47,166 nt of DNA from an uncultured Chryseobacterium sp. (GCA_913774355.1 CAJYGB010000012.1:1-47166); one strand, 5' to 3'. Positions 32,040 through 40,882 are shown, counted from the first letter of the stretch. Notes: generated from the sequence alone by a model not told the origin. Program-made: numbers and translations.

Positions 32040-33500
32040 TTATTTAGCTTCGAAATAAACTCTTCTGTTTGCTCTGTTTTTCCATTCAGGACATTTAGTA
32101 GCAGGGTCGCACTCAGGGTATTTAAGGTCTTTTTTACCTCTACCGATCGCGTCAAGTTTACCGGATTGAACTCCGTTTTTAATTAAATAATCTTTAACGT
32201 TGTTTGCTCTTCTTTCAGATAATTTCTGGTTGTAAGCTTCAGAAGCTCTTGTATCGGTAGCACCGATTACTGTGTAAGAACCTGACGAAGAATTGATGTA
32301 GTTAACAGCATTGTTAAGGATCGGAGTGTTGGAAGGTAAGATTCTGTCTGAATTCAGATCAAATTCAATTCCTTCTAATGTTCTTGTATCATCAGTTACC
32401 GGGCCAACTGGAGTAGGAGCCACTGTAGGGCAACCTTGGTTTTCTACAGGTCCGGGAACGGTTACACACTTATCGTAAAGGTCGATTACACCATCAAGAT
32501 CCGTATCAAGAGCTACACCTGCACCGTCAACTCTTGCTCCTGCAGGAGTGTCAAGCTGTCTGTCCCAATCGTCGCAAACGCCATCGTTATCAAGATCTCC
32601 TTTCTTACATACTTCGATATCCTGGTTTTTGTTAGCCAATACATCAAGCTTGTAATAGATTTCCTGAAGTGGGTCATGCCACATTAAGTGAGATTCGTGT
32701 TTTCCAAGCTTTAAGGAAATACCTAACGTCGCGTTAACGAAGTTATCGGAAACCTGCTCTTCACGTTGGTTGATCGCGCTGTACTTAGCACCTCCTCCGT
32801 CGAATTGATCGTCATTGGTTACTACATACATTACTCTACCTTCGATATCCAGTCTTCTGTTCACTTTGAATTTAAGACCTGCACCTGCCTGAGCAAACAT
32901 TGATCCTAGTTCAAATGCTTTAACCTGATTTGCAAGCCTCTGGCCGTTTTCATCTTTCTGGTATGCTCTGTAAGATAAAACTCCTACCCCTGCATATCCG
33001 TGAAGTGCCCATCTGAAAGGTGAATGATTATCCACTCTTCTTAAAAGGTTCGAGAAGTTGATGTCTCCTAATAATGAGATTGCATCATACTGAGTTCTTG
33101 CACCCACCTGCTGTGTTACAGAAGCATTTGCCGGAGCAGAGTCTTTAGTATTGAAAAAACCTTGTCTTGTTTCACCTCTGTCATACTGTAAATTAAGACC
33201 GAAAGCATGCGTAATTGCTTTATCAATACTTACATATGCAGAATATCCAAAAAGGTTTGAACCGTTACCGTTTTTTATGGATGTTAAGTCTGCAGATTGC
33301 ATCAATGGTACACCGGCACCAATGGAAATTGCCCAATCGTTAAATCTTTTTGATTTATCTGTAAACGGGGAAACATTCGCGGAACCCGAAGAGAATGTAT
33401 TCGGATATTGTCCTGATGAAGCCACTGCAGTTGAGTCTTGTGCAAAAGCAACTGTAGGAACAGTTAAAGCCAATGCAACAATTGCTAAACTTAATTTCAT
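32040..33500 (-). CDS. OmpA-family outer-membrane protein
   Basis: This 486-aa protein has a signal peptide (ALTVPTVAFAQ, residues about 11-21), an eight-strand-like beta-barrel half (about 40-285), a thrombospondin type 3-like Ca2+ region (DLDNDGVCDDWD and DTDLDGVIDLYDKC), a Pro/Thr/Val linker (TVAPTPVGPV), and a C-terminal OmpA peptidoglycan-binding domain with TDTRASEAYNQKLSERRAN and VKDYLIKNGV. It probably ties the outer membrane to the wall. It follows a shorter paralogue by 35 bp, and both are likely highly expressed. The last gene of the group carries the terminator. Confidence 0.94.
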   Translation of the reverse strand: MKLSLAIVALALTVPTVAFAQDSTAVASSGQYPNTFSSGSANVSPFTDKSKRFNDWAISIGAGVPLMQSADLTSIKNGNGSNLFGYSAYVSIDKAITHAFGLNLQYDRGETRQGFFNTKDSAPANASVTQQVGARTQYDAISLLGDINFSNLLRRVDNHSPFRWALHGYAGVGVLSYRAYQKDENGQRLANQVKAFELGSMFAQAGAGLKFKVNRRLDIEGRVMYVVTNDDQFDGGGAKYSAINQREEQVSDNFVNATLGISLKLGKHESHLMWHDPLQEIYYKLDVLANKNQDIEVCKKGDLDNDGVCDDWDRQLDTPAGARVDGAGVALDTDLDGVIDLYDKCVTVPGPVENQGCPTVAPTPVGPVTDDTRTLEGIEFDLNSDRILPSNTPILNNAVNYINSSSGSYTVIGATDTRASEAYNQKLSERRANNVKDYLIKNGVQSGKLDAIGRGKKDLKYPECDPATKCPEWKNRANRRVYFEAK

Positions 33501-33535
33501 AGTGTATTTTTTATTTAGTTAATTAAATGATTTAG

Positions 33536-34654
33536 TTATTTTGTTGTGGTGGTAGGACATCCCTGATTTTCCACAGGTCCCGGAACCGTTACACACTTAT
33601 CGTATAAATCGATCACACCATCCAGGTCCATATCCAATGCAACTCCCGCGCCATCTACTCTTGCTCCTGCAGGAGTATCAAGCTGTCTGTCCCAATCGTC
33701 ACAAACGCCGTCGTTGTCAAGGTCTCCTTTTTCACATACTACAAGTTCCGTGCTTTTGTTTTCAAGAACATTGGCTCTGTAATAAGCTTCCTGAAGAGGG
33801 TCATGCCAAGCTAAGTGGGTATCGTGCTTTCCAAGTTTGAAAGAAACTCCCAAATTAACAGTCCATGCGTTATCAGATCTGCCTTTGTTGATCATGTTGT
33901 ACTTCGATACTTTCGAAGACGGGTCATAATCTGCAGGACCTGCATATCCACCGCCATCAAACTCATCATCTCCACTCATGATATACATGGTTCTCGCTTC
34001 GATGTCGATAAGTTTGGAAACGTTATATTTCACCCCTGCACCAAACTGGTAATAAAAGGAGTTAATAGCAAATTTTTGCTCAATAAATAAAGGAATTCTT
34101 TTAGGATCATTGCTCCATCTGAATTCATTGTTGTCGTACAATGATGTCTTGTAACCCATGAAGCCTGCACCTGCATAACCGTGTAATGCCCATCGGTAAG
34201 GAGAATGGTTATCAACCCTTCTCAAAAGATTTGAGAAGTTGATATCTCCCATCAAAGCAACCTGGTTATATTTCGTGTTTGCTGTGGCAACTCCGGCAGC
34301 AATACCGGCTGCACCTTCCAACTGGGCCTTTTGTGTGGTTTCACCTCTCTGGTAGATAAGGCTTAAACCGAAAACATGCGTAATCTGTTTGTCTAAGCTT
34401 ACATACGCATTATATCCCCAATTGATCTTTTTATCATAAATGGATTTAAGGTCGGAATGCACCATGAATGCAGCCCCACCACCCACTGATACCGACCAGT
34501 CGTTGAATCTTTTGGCTTTGTTGTTAAAAGGTTGAACATTGGCAGAACCTGAAGAGAATGTATTCGGATACTTATCATTTGAAGTAACAGCTATACTATC
34601 CTGTGCATACGAAGCAATAGGCAATGCGGCCAATAATAATAAACCTAATTTCAT
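33536..34654 (-). CDS. OmpA-like outer-membrane protein lacking the peptidoglycan-binding domain
   Basis: This 372-aa paralogue of the next gene shares the same opening (DSIAVTSNDKYPNTFSSGSA), a signal peptide ending ASYAQ, the barrel half and the same Ca2+-repeat block, nearly identical at protein level. It ends QGCPTTTTK, exactly where the linker to the OmpA domain begins in the other copy. No OmpA_C remnant is seen in the 35-bp gap. It is probably a barrel plus Ca2+-binding stalk without a wall anchor; a natural short paralogue or a deletion are both possible. It starts 22 bp after folK. Confidence 0.9.
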   Translation of the reverse strand: MKLGLLLLAALPIASYAQDSIAVTSNDKYPNTFSSGSANVQPFNNKAKRFNDWSVSVGGGAAFMVHSDLKSIYDKKINWGYNAYVSLDKQITHVFGLSLIYQRGETTQKAQLEGAAGIAAGVATANTKYNQVALMGDINFSNLLRRVDNHSPYRWALHGYAGAGFMGYKTSLYDNNEFRWSNDPKRIPLFIEQKFAINSFYYQFGAGVKYNVSKLIDIEARTMYIMSGDDEFDGGGYAGPADYDPSSKVSKYNMINKGRSDNAWTVNLGVSFKLGKHDTHLAWHDPLQEAYYRANVLENKSTELVVCEKGDLDNDGVCDDWDRQLDTPAGARVDGAGVALDMDLDGVIDLYDKCVTVPGPVENQGCPTTTTK

Positions 34655-34676
34655 ACAATATGTTTTATGTTTTATA

Positions 34677-35093
34677 TCAGATAAAATCTTTTAATAATAT
34701 TTTAGAAAATTCCCTTTCAAAAATATGCTTTCTATGGGGGATTTCTAATCTTTCAGAGCTAAAATTAAGCCAATTAAAGGTTACGATATCTATGTCTATT
34801 ACTCTGTCAGTATATCCGCCTGATATTTTAGAATCGTTTACCCTTCCCATTTCCGCTTCAATGCTTTTGATTTGTTCAAGAAGCTTAATAGGTGAAAGAT
34901 CGGTAAATATTATCAATGCAATATTACAAAAAATATTGGAACTGGCAAATTCTACGGGCTCAGATGTTAAAAATTCACTAATTTTTAATATTTGATTTCC
35001 GCGGTCTTCCAGTTTTTTTATTGCGGTTTCGAGATTTTTTTTTCGGTCTCCGAGGTTACTTCCTAGTAACAAAACCACCTTATGCTGCGACAT
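34677..35093 (-). CDS. folK: 2-amino-4-hydroxy-6-hydroxymethyldihydropteridine diphosphokinase
   Basis: FolK transfers pyrophosphate from ATP to the pterin precursor in folate synthesis. The 138-aa protein has LLLGSNLGDRKKNLETAI at the N-terminus and the signature IDIDIVTFNW with the metal-binding Asp pair, plus LEIPHRKHIFEREF. It is slightly short, but all catalytic segments are present. Its start lies only about 20 bp from that of divergent sppA. The OmpA-like genes follow 22 bp downstream, so read-through is possible. Confidence 0.94.
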   Translation of the reverse strand: MSQHKVVLLLGSNLGDRKKNLETAIKKLEDRGNQILKISEFLTSEPVEFASSNIFCNIALIIFTDLSPIKLLEQIKSIEAEMGRVNDSKISGGYTDRVIDIDIVTFNWLNFSSERLEIPHRKHIFEREFSKILLKDFI

Positions 35094-35113
35094 ATTTAGA
35101 AATGATTGATTAT

Positions 35114-36871
35114 ATGAAAAGTTTTTTTAAAAATGTACTGGCAAATATAGTGGCAATTGTCATCTTATGTGTCGTGTTTTTCTTCTTTTTTATCATAATG
35201 CTTGTGTTCAGCGCGATGGGTAGCGAGAAATCAGTTGCGGTAAAAAAGAATTCCGTGCTTACCATTAATCTTAAAACAAATATTATAGACAGTCCCACAG
35301 AAGAGCAGCAAGGGATATTTGATATCAGAGACCAGAGTAAAAATGTTTTAATCTATGACGCTATCGAGGCCATCAACAAGGCAAAGACCGATGAAAACAT
35401 CAAAGGAATCAGCATTGAAGCAGATTATCTGAGCGCCGGTATTACCCAGATCGATGATCTCAGGAATGCCATTCAGGATTTTAAGAAAAGCGGAAAATTT
35501 GTGTATGCTTACGGTAATACGGTTTCTCAGGCTGCCTATTATCTGGGATCGGTAGCAGATCAGTATTATCTGAATCCCGCAGGAATGATCGAACTGAAAG
35601 GCTTGGCAACGGAAGTCTCCTTTTTTAAAGATTTCGCAGATAAATATGGAATCGGGATAGAAGTTATCCGACATGGGAAATTCAAATCTGCTGTGGAACC
35701 TTTTATCAGAAACGAGATCTCTCCAGAAAATAAAGAACAGCTGAGTACTTTACTGAATGACATCTGGAAGAATACTTCTTCAAGAATGGCGGCTTCCAGA
35801 AAGATCGATACGGCACAGTTCAGAACGGTGGTGGATAGTCTTTACGGGATGATTCCTGATTTGGGACTGAAGTATAAACTGGCTGATAAACTTATTCAGA
35901 AAACGGAATACGACCGCATGATGCGTACTAAATTGAATTTAAAAGAAGATGATAAGCTAAATAAAATTTCTTTAGGCAAATATATCGATTCGTATTCAGA
36001 TGATGAAAATTCAGGCGACAGGGTAGCGGTTCTGTATGCATCAGGATCTATCAACGGGGGGGATGATTATAACGATATTCATTCGGAAAAATATATTAAA
36101 TACATCAAAGATCTTCAGGATGACGATAAAGTGAAAGCCGTTGTTTTCAGGATCAATTCTCCGGGGGGGAGTGCCAATGCTTCGGATGAAATTTTATTCG
36201 AGCTGCAGCAGCTGAAAAAGAAAAAACCACTGGTGGTATCTTTCGGGGATTATGCTGCTTCCGGAGGATATTACATCGCGATGGCCGCCGATAAAATTTA
36301 TTCGGAGCCTAATACGCTTACAGGATCCATTGGTGTTTTCGGAGTAATTCCGTACTTCAAGGATATTGCCAATAAAAACGGAATCCGTTCCGATATTGTT
36401 GCCACCAATCCCAATTCGCAGTATTATTCTACCTTAAATGGAGTGAGTCCGTACGGGGTAAATATGATTACCAGAAGCGTGGAAGGTACCTATAAAAGAT
36501 TTGTGCATTTTGTAACCGGGAACAGAAAGAAAACCTTTGAGCAGATCGATAATATCGGTGGCGGAAGAGTATGGAGTGGAGTAAGAGCCAAACAAATCGG
36601 TCTGGTAGATGAACTGGGAACGCTGAATGACGCCATAACGTATGCTGCTCAGAAAGCCGGGCTGAAATCTTATAATGTAGCCTCGTATCCAAAGAAGATG
36701 ACACCATTCGAGCAAATCTTCAAAAACCTTAACGAAGATGATATTTCGGCAAGAGTAGTTAAGAATAAAATAGGAAAAGCCAATTATGAATTGCTGGAGC
36801 AGATCGTGGAAGAGAGAAAGCTGCAGTCGGAAGTGAAGATGGAAATGCCTTATCAGATTAAAATCAACTAA
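35114..36871 (+). CDS. sppA: Signal peptide peptidase SppA (protease IV type)
   Basis: This 585-aa membrane serine protease degrades cleaved signal peptides. It has one N-terminal helix (FKNVLANIVAIVILCVVFFF), then two tandem SppA/crotonase-fold domains as in E. coli SppA (67 kDa type). The general-base Lys191 is in HGKFKSAVEPF in the first half, and the nucleophile Ser383 in DYAASGGYYIA in the second. I start at ATG 35114 (MKSFFKN); an ATG at 35102 is also possible. Upstream frame sequence overlaps folK and is not used. The gene ends in a strong bidirectional hairpin. Confidence 0.93.
   Translation: MKSFFKNVLANIVAIVILCVVFFFFFIIMLVFSAMGSEKSVAVKKNSVLTINLKTNIIDSPTEEQQGIFDIRDQSKNVLIYDAIEAINKAKTDENIKGISIEADYLSAGITQIDDLRNAIQDFKKSGKFVYAYGNTVSQAAYYLGSVADQYYLNPAGMIELKGLATEVSFFKDFADKYGIGIEVIRHGKFKSAVEPFIRNEISPENKEQLSTLLNDIWKNTSSRMAASRKIDTAQFRTVVDSLYGMIPDLGLKYKLADKLIQKTEYDRMMRTKLNLKEDDKLNKISLGKYIDSYSDDENSGDRVAVLYASGSINGGDDYNDIHSEKYIKYIKDLQDDDKVKAVVFRINSPGGSANASDEILFELQQLKKKKPLVVSFGDYAASGGYYIAMAADKIYSEPNTLTGSIGVFGVIPYFKDIANKNGIRSDIVATNPNSQYYSTLNGVSPYGVNMITRSVEGTYKRFVHFVTGNRKKTFEQIDNIGGGRVWSGVRAKQIGLVDELGTLNDAITYAAQKAGLKSYNVASYPKKMTPFEQIFKNLNEDDISARVVKNKIGKANYELLEQIVEERKLQSEVKMEMPYQIKIN
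35142..35149 (-). promoter_or_regulatory. Possible folK promoter box inside sppA
   Basis: TATATTTG on the minus strand, 48 nt before the folK ATG and within the first codons of sppA. No good TTG partner is seen. Confidence 0.35.
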
Positions 36872-36891
36872 GCTAAATTATATTGTAAAAA

Positions 36892-36926
36892 GAACGGCGG
36901 ACCTGAAATTCAGATCCGCCGTTTTA
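36892..36926. terminator. Bidirectional hairpin terminator between sppA and the GlsB-like gene
   Basis: AACGGCGGACCTG pairs with CAGATCCGCCGTT (one mismatch), flanked by A-rich and T-rich runs; it serves both converging genes. Confidence 0.8.
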
Positions 36927-36944
36927 ATTTTTGTATTTTATCGG

Positions 36945-37205
36945 TTAAGCTCTCCTGGTGAGCATTCCGTAAATCCACAGAACGATAAGAGCACCTCCGA
37001 TGGCTAGGATCCAGCTTCTGAAGTTCCAGAAAGAATCTACGTCTCCCCAGTGTAGTACGTATACGCCTATCGATCCTCCGATAAATGCTCCGATAATTCC
37101 CAGAATCATCGTGATAAGCATTCCGCCACCCTGTTTTCCAGGCATGATCGCTTTAGCAATTGCTCCGGCCAGTAGTCCGAAAATAATCCATGTTATAAAT
37201 CCCAT
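36945..37205 (-). CDS. GlsB/YeaQ/YmgE-family small membrane protein
   Basis: This 86-aa protein has three hydrophobic helices: GFITWIIFGLLAGAIAKAIM, MILGIIGAFIGGSIGVYVLH and SWILAIGGALIVLWIYGML. Gly-rich segments and the PGKQGGG loop are typical of this family, associated with stress or cell-envelope responses (GlsB, transglycosylase-associated). The exact biochemical role is unknown. It sits between the sppA terminator and the ftsY end. Confidence 0.9.
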   Translation of the reverse strand: MGFITWIIFGLLAGAIAKAIMPGKQGGGMLITMILGIIGAFIGGSIGVYVLHWGDVDSFWNFRSWILAIGGALIVLWIYGMLTRRA

Positions 37206-37271
37206 AGTTGCATTTTTTAATGTTAATATTTAATTTGGTTCATTATTAATGTTGGGAAAACATGATGAACA

Positions 37272-38225
37272 TCATCTTTTCTTGAAAAATGAATCTACAA
37301 ACTCTGTACCATTAAATAATTGCAAATCCTGCATTTTTTCCCCTACGCCGATATACTTCACCGGAATCTGAAACTGGTCTGAAATACCAATAACCACACC
37401 TCCCTTTGCCGTACCGTCAAGTTTTGTTACCGCAAGGGCATTTACTTCCGTAGCAGCGGTGAACTGTTTGGCCTGCTCAAAGGCATTCTGGCCGGTAGAA
37501 CCGTCAAGAACGAGTAGGATCTCATGAGGAGCATCCGGAATAACTTTCTGCATGACCCTTTTGATCTTGGAAAGCTCGTTCATCAGGTTGATTTTATTAT
37601 GAAGCCTTCCGGCAGTATCAATAATGACAACATCGGCATTTTGGGCAACCGCACTTTGAACCGTATCAAAGGCTACGGAAGCCGGATCGGAGCCCATTTC
37701 CTGCTTTACGATAGGAACGCCTACCCGCTGGCTCCAGATGACCAATTGGTCTACTGCGGCAGCCCTAAATGTATCGGCGGCTCCAAGAACCACTTTCTTT
37801 CCTTCTGTGGTAAACTGGTGGGCGAGTTTACCGATGGTGGTGGTCTTTCCTACGCCGTTTACTCCAACGACCATGATGACATAAGGCTTTTTTGAAGTAT
37901 CGATATTTCCAGTCCCCGAATGCGGGTTTTCAAGCAGCAGTCCCGAAATTTCTTCACGTAGGATTTTATCCAGTTCATTTACGCCAACATACTTGTCGCG
38001 GGCGACACGCTCTTCAATTCTTTCGATGATTTTGATGGTGGTGGAAGCACCGACGTCGGAGGCAATCAGTACTTCTTCCAGGTCATCCAGTACTTCATCG
38101 TCTACTTTGCTTTTGCCGACTACGGCTTTTGTCATTTTTTCAAAGAAACCCTGGCTGGATTTTTCCAATCCTCTGTCTAATGTTTCTTTTTCTTCTTTTT
38201 TAAAAATATTTTTAAACCAACTCAT
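37272..38225 (-). CDS. ftsY: Signal recognition particle receptor FtsY
   Basis: FtsY is the membrane-associated SRP receptor GTPase that docks ribosomes making membrane proteins. The 317-aa protein is an NG domain with only a short acidic-poor A region. GTPase motifs are GVNGVGKTTTIGKLA, DTFRAAAVDQL, DTAGRLHNK, TKLDGTAKGG and GVGEKMQDL. It comes after rpmB, rpmG and a DUF4295 gene, a gene order typical of Bacteroidetes. A TATCTTTG box lies 112 nt upstream, giving a long possibly structured leader. Confidence 0.96.
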   Translation of the reverse strand: MSWFKNIFKKEEKETLDRGLEKSSQGFFEKMTKAVVGKSKVDDEVLDDLEEVLIASDVGASTTIKIIERIEERVARDKYVGVNELDKILREEISGLLLENPHSGTGNIDTSKKPYVIMVVGVNGVGKTTTIGKLAHQFTTEGKKVVLGAADTFRAAAVDQLVIWSQRVGVPIVKQEMGSDPASVAFDTVQSAVAQNADVVIIDTAGRLHNKINLMNELSKIKRVMQKVIPDAPHEILLVLDGSTGQNAFEQAKQFTAATEVNALAVTKLDGTAKGGVVIGISDQFQIPVKYIGVGEKMQDLQLFNGTEFVDSFFKKR

Positions 38226-38344
38226 CTTTATGAATTACGGAATTTAATTAATGAACGAATTTGGATGACATAAGCCTGAAGCGCACAACCGTTGTATTTT
38301 TCGGGCTTCTGGTCTCACTTCCAGCTAGATTAAAAGCAAAGATA
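38226..38344 (-). promoter_or_regulatory. Promoter box and long leader of ftsY
   Basis: TATCTTTG on the minus strand occupies 38337-38344, so transcription would start about 105 nt before ftsY. The leader contains CTGG...CCAG and AAGCC...GGCTT pairings plus ACAACGGTTGT. No known riboswitch class is recognised. Confidence 0.4.
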
Positions 38345-38346
38345 AC

Positions 38347-38380
38347 AAAAAAACTACCCAAAAGCTGAGTAGTTTTTTAT
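38347..38380 (-). terminator. Hairpin between the DUF4295 gene and ftsY
   Basis: AAAACTACcCAAAAGCTGAGTAGTTTT forms an 8-bp stem (AAAACTAC/GTAGTTTT) flanked by A- and T-runs. It can end the ribosomal-protein transcript, separating it from ftsY, which has its own box. Confidence 0.7.
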
Positions 38381-38399
38381 ATTGTAAATAAAGTGGAGA

Positions 38400-38552
38400 T
38401 TATTTTTTCAAATAACCGTCTACTTCGTCTGCATTCATTACTTTTTCTTCGAAAACGTAAGCTCCTGATTTGGAAGACTTCACCATTTTCACCACTTTAG
38501 TCATTTTTTTTGACTGTCCGCTCTGTAGGGTTGCTACTACTTTCTTTGCCAT
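38400..38552 (-). CDS. DUF4295 small basic protein
   Basis: This 50-aa protein begins MAKKVVATLQSGQSKKMTKV, continues VKMVKSSKSGAYVFEEKVMN and ends ADEVDGYLKK. It matches the DUF4295 family, which is found in Bacteroidetes just after rpmB-rpmG and before ftsY. Size, charge and position suggest a ribosome-associated protein; a role is not established. It was found by reading the 38400-38552 gap directly; start and stop are unambiguous, 20 bp from rpmG. Confidence 0.93.
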   Translation of the reverse strand: MAKKVVATLQSGQSKKMTKVVKMVKSSKSGAYVFEEKVMNADEVDGYLKK

Positions 38553-38572
38553 GGTAAATTATATTTTATAAA

Positions 38573-38755
38573 TTACTTGATTTCTTTGTGTACGGTTACC
38601 TTTTTAAGAACAGGATTGTATTTTTTCAATTCCAATCTTTCTGTTGTGTTCTTTTTATTTTTTGTAGAAATGTATCTTGACATTCCTGGCATACCACTCT
38701 CTTTGTGCTCTGTACATTCAAGGATTACTTGAACTCTGTTTCCTTTTTTTGCCAT
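38573..38755 (-). CDS. rpmG: 50S ribosomal protein L33
   Basis: This 60-aa protein ([20 protein letters not shown]) has [20 protein letters not shown] at the C-terminal half. It is a zinc-free (C-minus) L33: only one Cys, in place of the CxxC pairs. It is a component of the large subunit. It starts 3 bp after rpmB ends, so the two are certainly co-transcribed. Confidence 0.97.
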   Translation of the reverse strand: MAKKGNRVQVILECTEHKESGMPGMSRYISTKNKKNTTERLELKKYNPVLKKVTVHKEIK

Positions 38756-38758
38756 GAT

Positions 38759-39001
38759 TTAGTTCTTTTTAATCAATCCGTTTCTGGTCGCTCTTTCGAT
38801 AGCTTCCTCGATTCCAATTTTGTTAATCACTCTCAATCCATGAGCTGATACTTTCAGTGTTACGTGCTTATCCTGCTCCGGAAGGTAAAATTTCTTCTCT
38901 AATAAGTTAATTTCAAAACGACGCTTCGTTTTGTTATTAGCGTGAGAAACGTTGTTACCAACCATTGCACGCTTTCCTGTTATTTGGCAAATTCTTGACA
39001 T
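38759..39001 (-). CDS. rpmB: 50S ribosomal protein L28
   Basis: This 80-aa protein ([20 protein letters not shown]) continues with [20 protein letters not shown] and ends [18 protein letters not shown]. It is the standard L28 length, with a single Cys and thus no zinc site. It heads the rpmB-rpmG-DUF4295 group. A TATTTTG-like box lies about 40 bp upstream. Confidence 0.97.
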   Translation of the reverse strand: MSRICQITGKRAMVGNNVSHANNKTKRRFEINLLEKKFYLPEQDKHVTLKVSAHGLRVINKIGIEEAIERATRNGLIKKN

Positions 39002-39192
39002 ATCTCGATGTTCTTATTTGTACTATAATATTTGAGAGTGCAAAATAACGAAGAATTTTTCAGATAGGCAAATCTTTTATAAAATTATTTGTAAATAAAA
39101 ACGTGACGATTAATCCTGATTTTAATCCGGTATCTGTTCCAGTACGCATTGAGTCTAAGAATGATAAATCTGAAAAGTAATTCATCCTGACA

Positions 39193-40827
39193 TTAATTCT
39201 TCTTGGTTTTATTCTGAAACCATTTAATTAAAAAATAAAAAAGAAGAAATCCGAATGCAAAAATAGAAAAGCGGGAAAGCAGATCTCCGGCTTTGGTATA
39301 GAAGGTCATTCCGTCATAAAGGTTTACGCGGGCATACAATGCGGTTTTATCACCGTAAAAAGTATCTTCGATGATTTCGCCTTTCGCATTGATATGGGCG
39401 GAAATTCCGCTATTTGCTGCCCTGGCGATTTCCCGGCGCGTTTCAATAGCTCTTAGTCTGGCATAGGATAAAAGCTGTTTGTGGCCTTCCGTAACGCCCC
39501 ACCAGGAATCATTCGTCATAATAGCCAGGAAATTGGCTCCTTTTTTTACATAATCACCGGTAAATTCACCGTAAATGCTTTCATAACAGATAATCGGAGC
39601 GATCTTCCCTTTGTTGAAAGGGTTTGAAAAAGACGTTCTTTCCTTATCTGTTCCGAGAGAAGCCACAGTTCCGCCCAGATTGATCATCGCATCACCCAAA
39701 AGCGGTTTCAAGTAGCTCATATACGGGAATATTTCTACTCCCGGAACCAGTTTGCCCTTATGGTAAACTTCCACTTTCTGATCCGGAATCACCTGGATGG
39801 CGGAGTTGAAACGTTCTACCCAAAGCCCCGGATTGAGCTGATAGGCTTCCTTCGGCAAATTATTTTCCGAAGTATAAAAATGATGGGAAGAAATTCCCGT
39901 GGTGAAAACCGAACCGGGATGTTTCGATAGAAAACTTTTGAGATTATTGATGATCATACTCTTTTCAAAAGCCGTTTCGGAAATAGATCCGTTCCCCGGA
40001 AGAGCAGTTTCAGGAGCTATATAATAGTCGATTTTACCTTTGGAATTTCTTTCGGCCAGGCTCAGCAGATCGTTCTCTATTGTCAGGCTGTCCTGTGAGT
40101 ATTTTTCAGCGTAAGGATCGAGGTCCGGCTGAAGCATCAGTACATTTACACTGCCGATCGGCTTTTCATCAAAGCTGTTGTATTTTACCAACGAAATGAT
40201 CATCGGAAAGATAATCAGAGTGGCAACAATTGAGGTGTTTTTAATTAAATCTTTTCTTTTTCTTCCGGCCTGCCAGATTCTTACTGTGTAAAAAATCAGA
40301 ACGTTCGTCAGCAGAATCCAGAAGCTTCCGCCGGTCGCGCCCAGCGTGTCGTACCACTGGATCAGTTTAGGATAGTCTGAGAAAGCGTTCCCCAGGTTCA
40401 GCCACGGCCAGGTAAGTTCCCAGCCCAGGTGGAATTTCTCAAAGCTCATCCAGATGGCAATCAGGAAGGCCAGTCCCCAATAGGTCCCCTGTGCATTTTT
40501 ATACCAGTGGTAACATTGGAATACCAAAGCATACAAAAGGGAATTAACCAGCACCGGAAATAAAACCGCCATCATCGAGTGGCTTCCGTCAGGGTTTTTG
40601 GAACCGTACAGCCAGCCTGTTGTCACGGTATTCCAGATCACGAAGCATAAATAGGAAAGTCCGAAAACCACCCAGCTTTTTCTGTTATAATCCGAAAATT
40701 TAGATACCCCGTGCTCCATCATCAGAAGCGGAACCAGCGCAAAAAATATAAAAAAAGGAACCCCGTAGGTAGGCCAGGAAATGGATAGCAGCATCGCCGA
40801 AATCAGCGTAAGCAAAACGTATTTCAT
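39193..40827 (-). CDS. lnt: Apolipoprotein N-acyltransferase
   Basis: Lnt adds the third acyl chain to the N-terminal Cys of lipoproteins in the inner membrane. The 544-aa protein has N- and C-terminal membrane helices flanking a nitrilase-like domain. The Glu-Lys-Cys triad is visible as YIAPETALPG, VYHKGKLVPGVE and IICYESIYGEF, and NDSWWGVTEGHKQ is a conserved loop. Several lipoproteins in the window would be substrates. A TAAATTTG box lies 17 nt upstream. It is divergent from the VanZ-like gene. Confidence 0.95.
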   Translation of the reverse strand: MKYVLLTLISAMLLSISWPTYGVPFFIFFALVPLLMMEHGVSKFSDYNRKSWVVFGLSYLCFVIWNTVTTGWLYGSKNPDGSHSMMAVLFPVLVNSLLYALVFQCYHWYKNAQGTYWGLAFLIAIWMSFEKFHLGWELTWPWLNLGNAFSDYPKLIQWYDTLGATGGSFWILLTNVLIFYTVRIWQAGRKRKDLIKNTSIVATLIIFPMIISLVKYNSFDEKPIGSVNVLMLQPDLDPYAEKYSQDSLTIENDLLSLAERNSKGKIDYYIAPETALPGNGSISETAFEKSMIINNLKSFLSKHPGSVFTTGISSHHFYTSENNLPKEAYQLNPGLWVERFNSAIQVIPDQKVEVYHKGKLVPGVEIFPYMSYLKPLLGDAMINLGGTVASLGTDKERTSFSNPFNKGKIAPIICYESIYGEFTGDYVKKGANFLAIMTNDSWWGVTEGHKQLLSYARLRAIETRREIARAANSGISAHINAKGEIIEDTFYGDKTALYARVNLYDGMTFYTKAGDLLSRFSIFAFGFLLFYFLIKWFQNKTKKN

Positions 40828-40844
40828 GAATTTGTTTTAATATA

Positions 40845-40876
40845 CAAATTTAATGTTTTTGAAATGAATACATTTG
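40845..40876. promoter_or_regulatory. Divergent promoter boxes for lnt and the VanZ-like gene
   Basis: TAAATTTG on the minus strand (40852-40845) and TACATTTG on the plus strand (40869-40876) lie 16 bp apart in a 55-bp gap. The plus box ends 6 nt before the VanZ-like ATG, implying a leaderless message. Confidence 0.62.
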
Positions 40877-40882
40877 TAACCG

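Noticed and set aside
38226..38400. tRNA or known riboswitch in the ftsY leader
   Set aside because: No cloverleaf, no TTCGA-type T-loop and no recognised aptamer core could be found.
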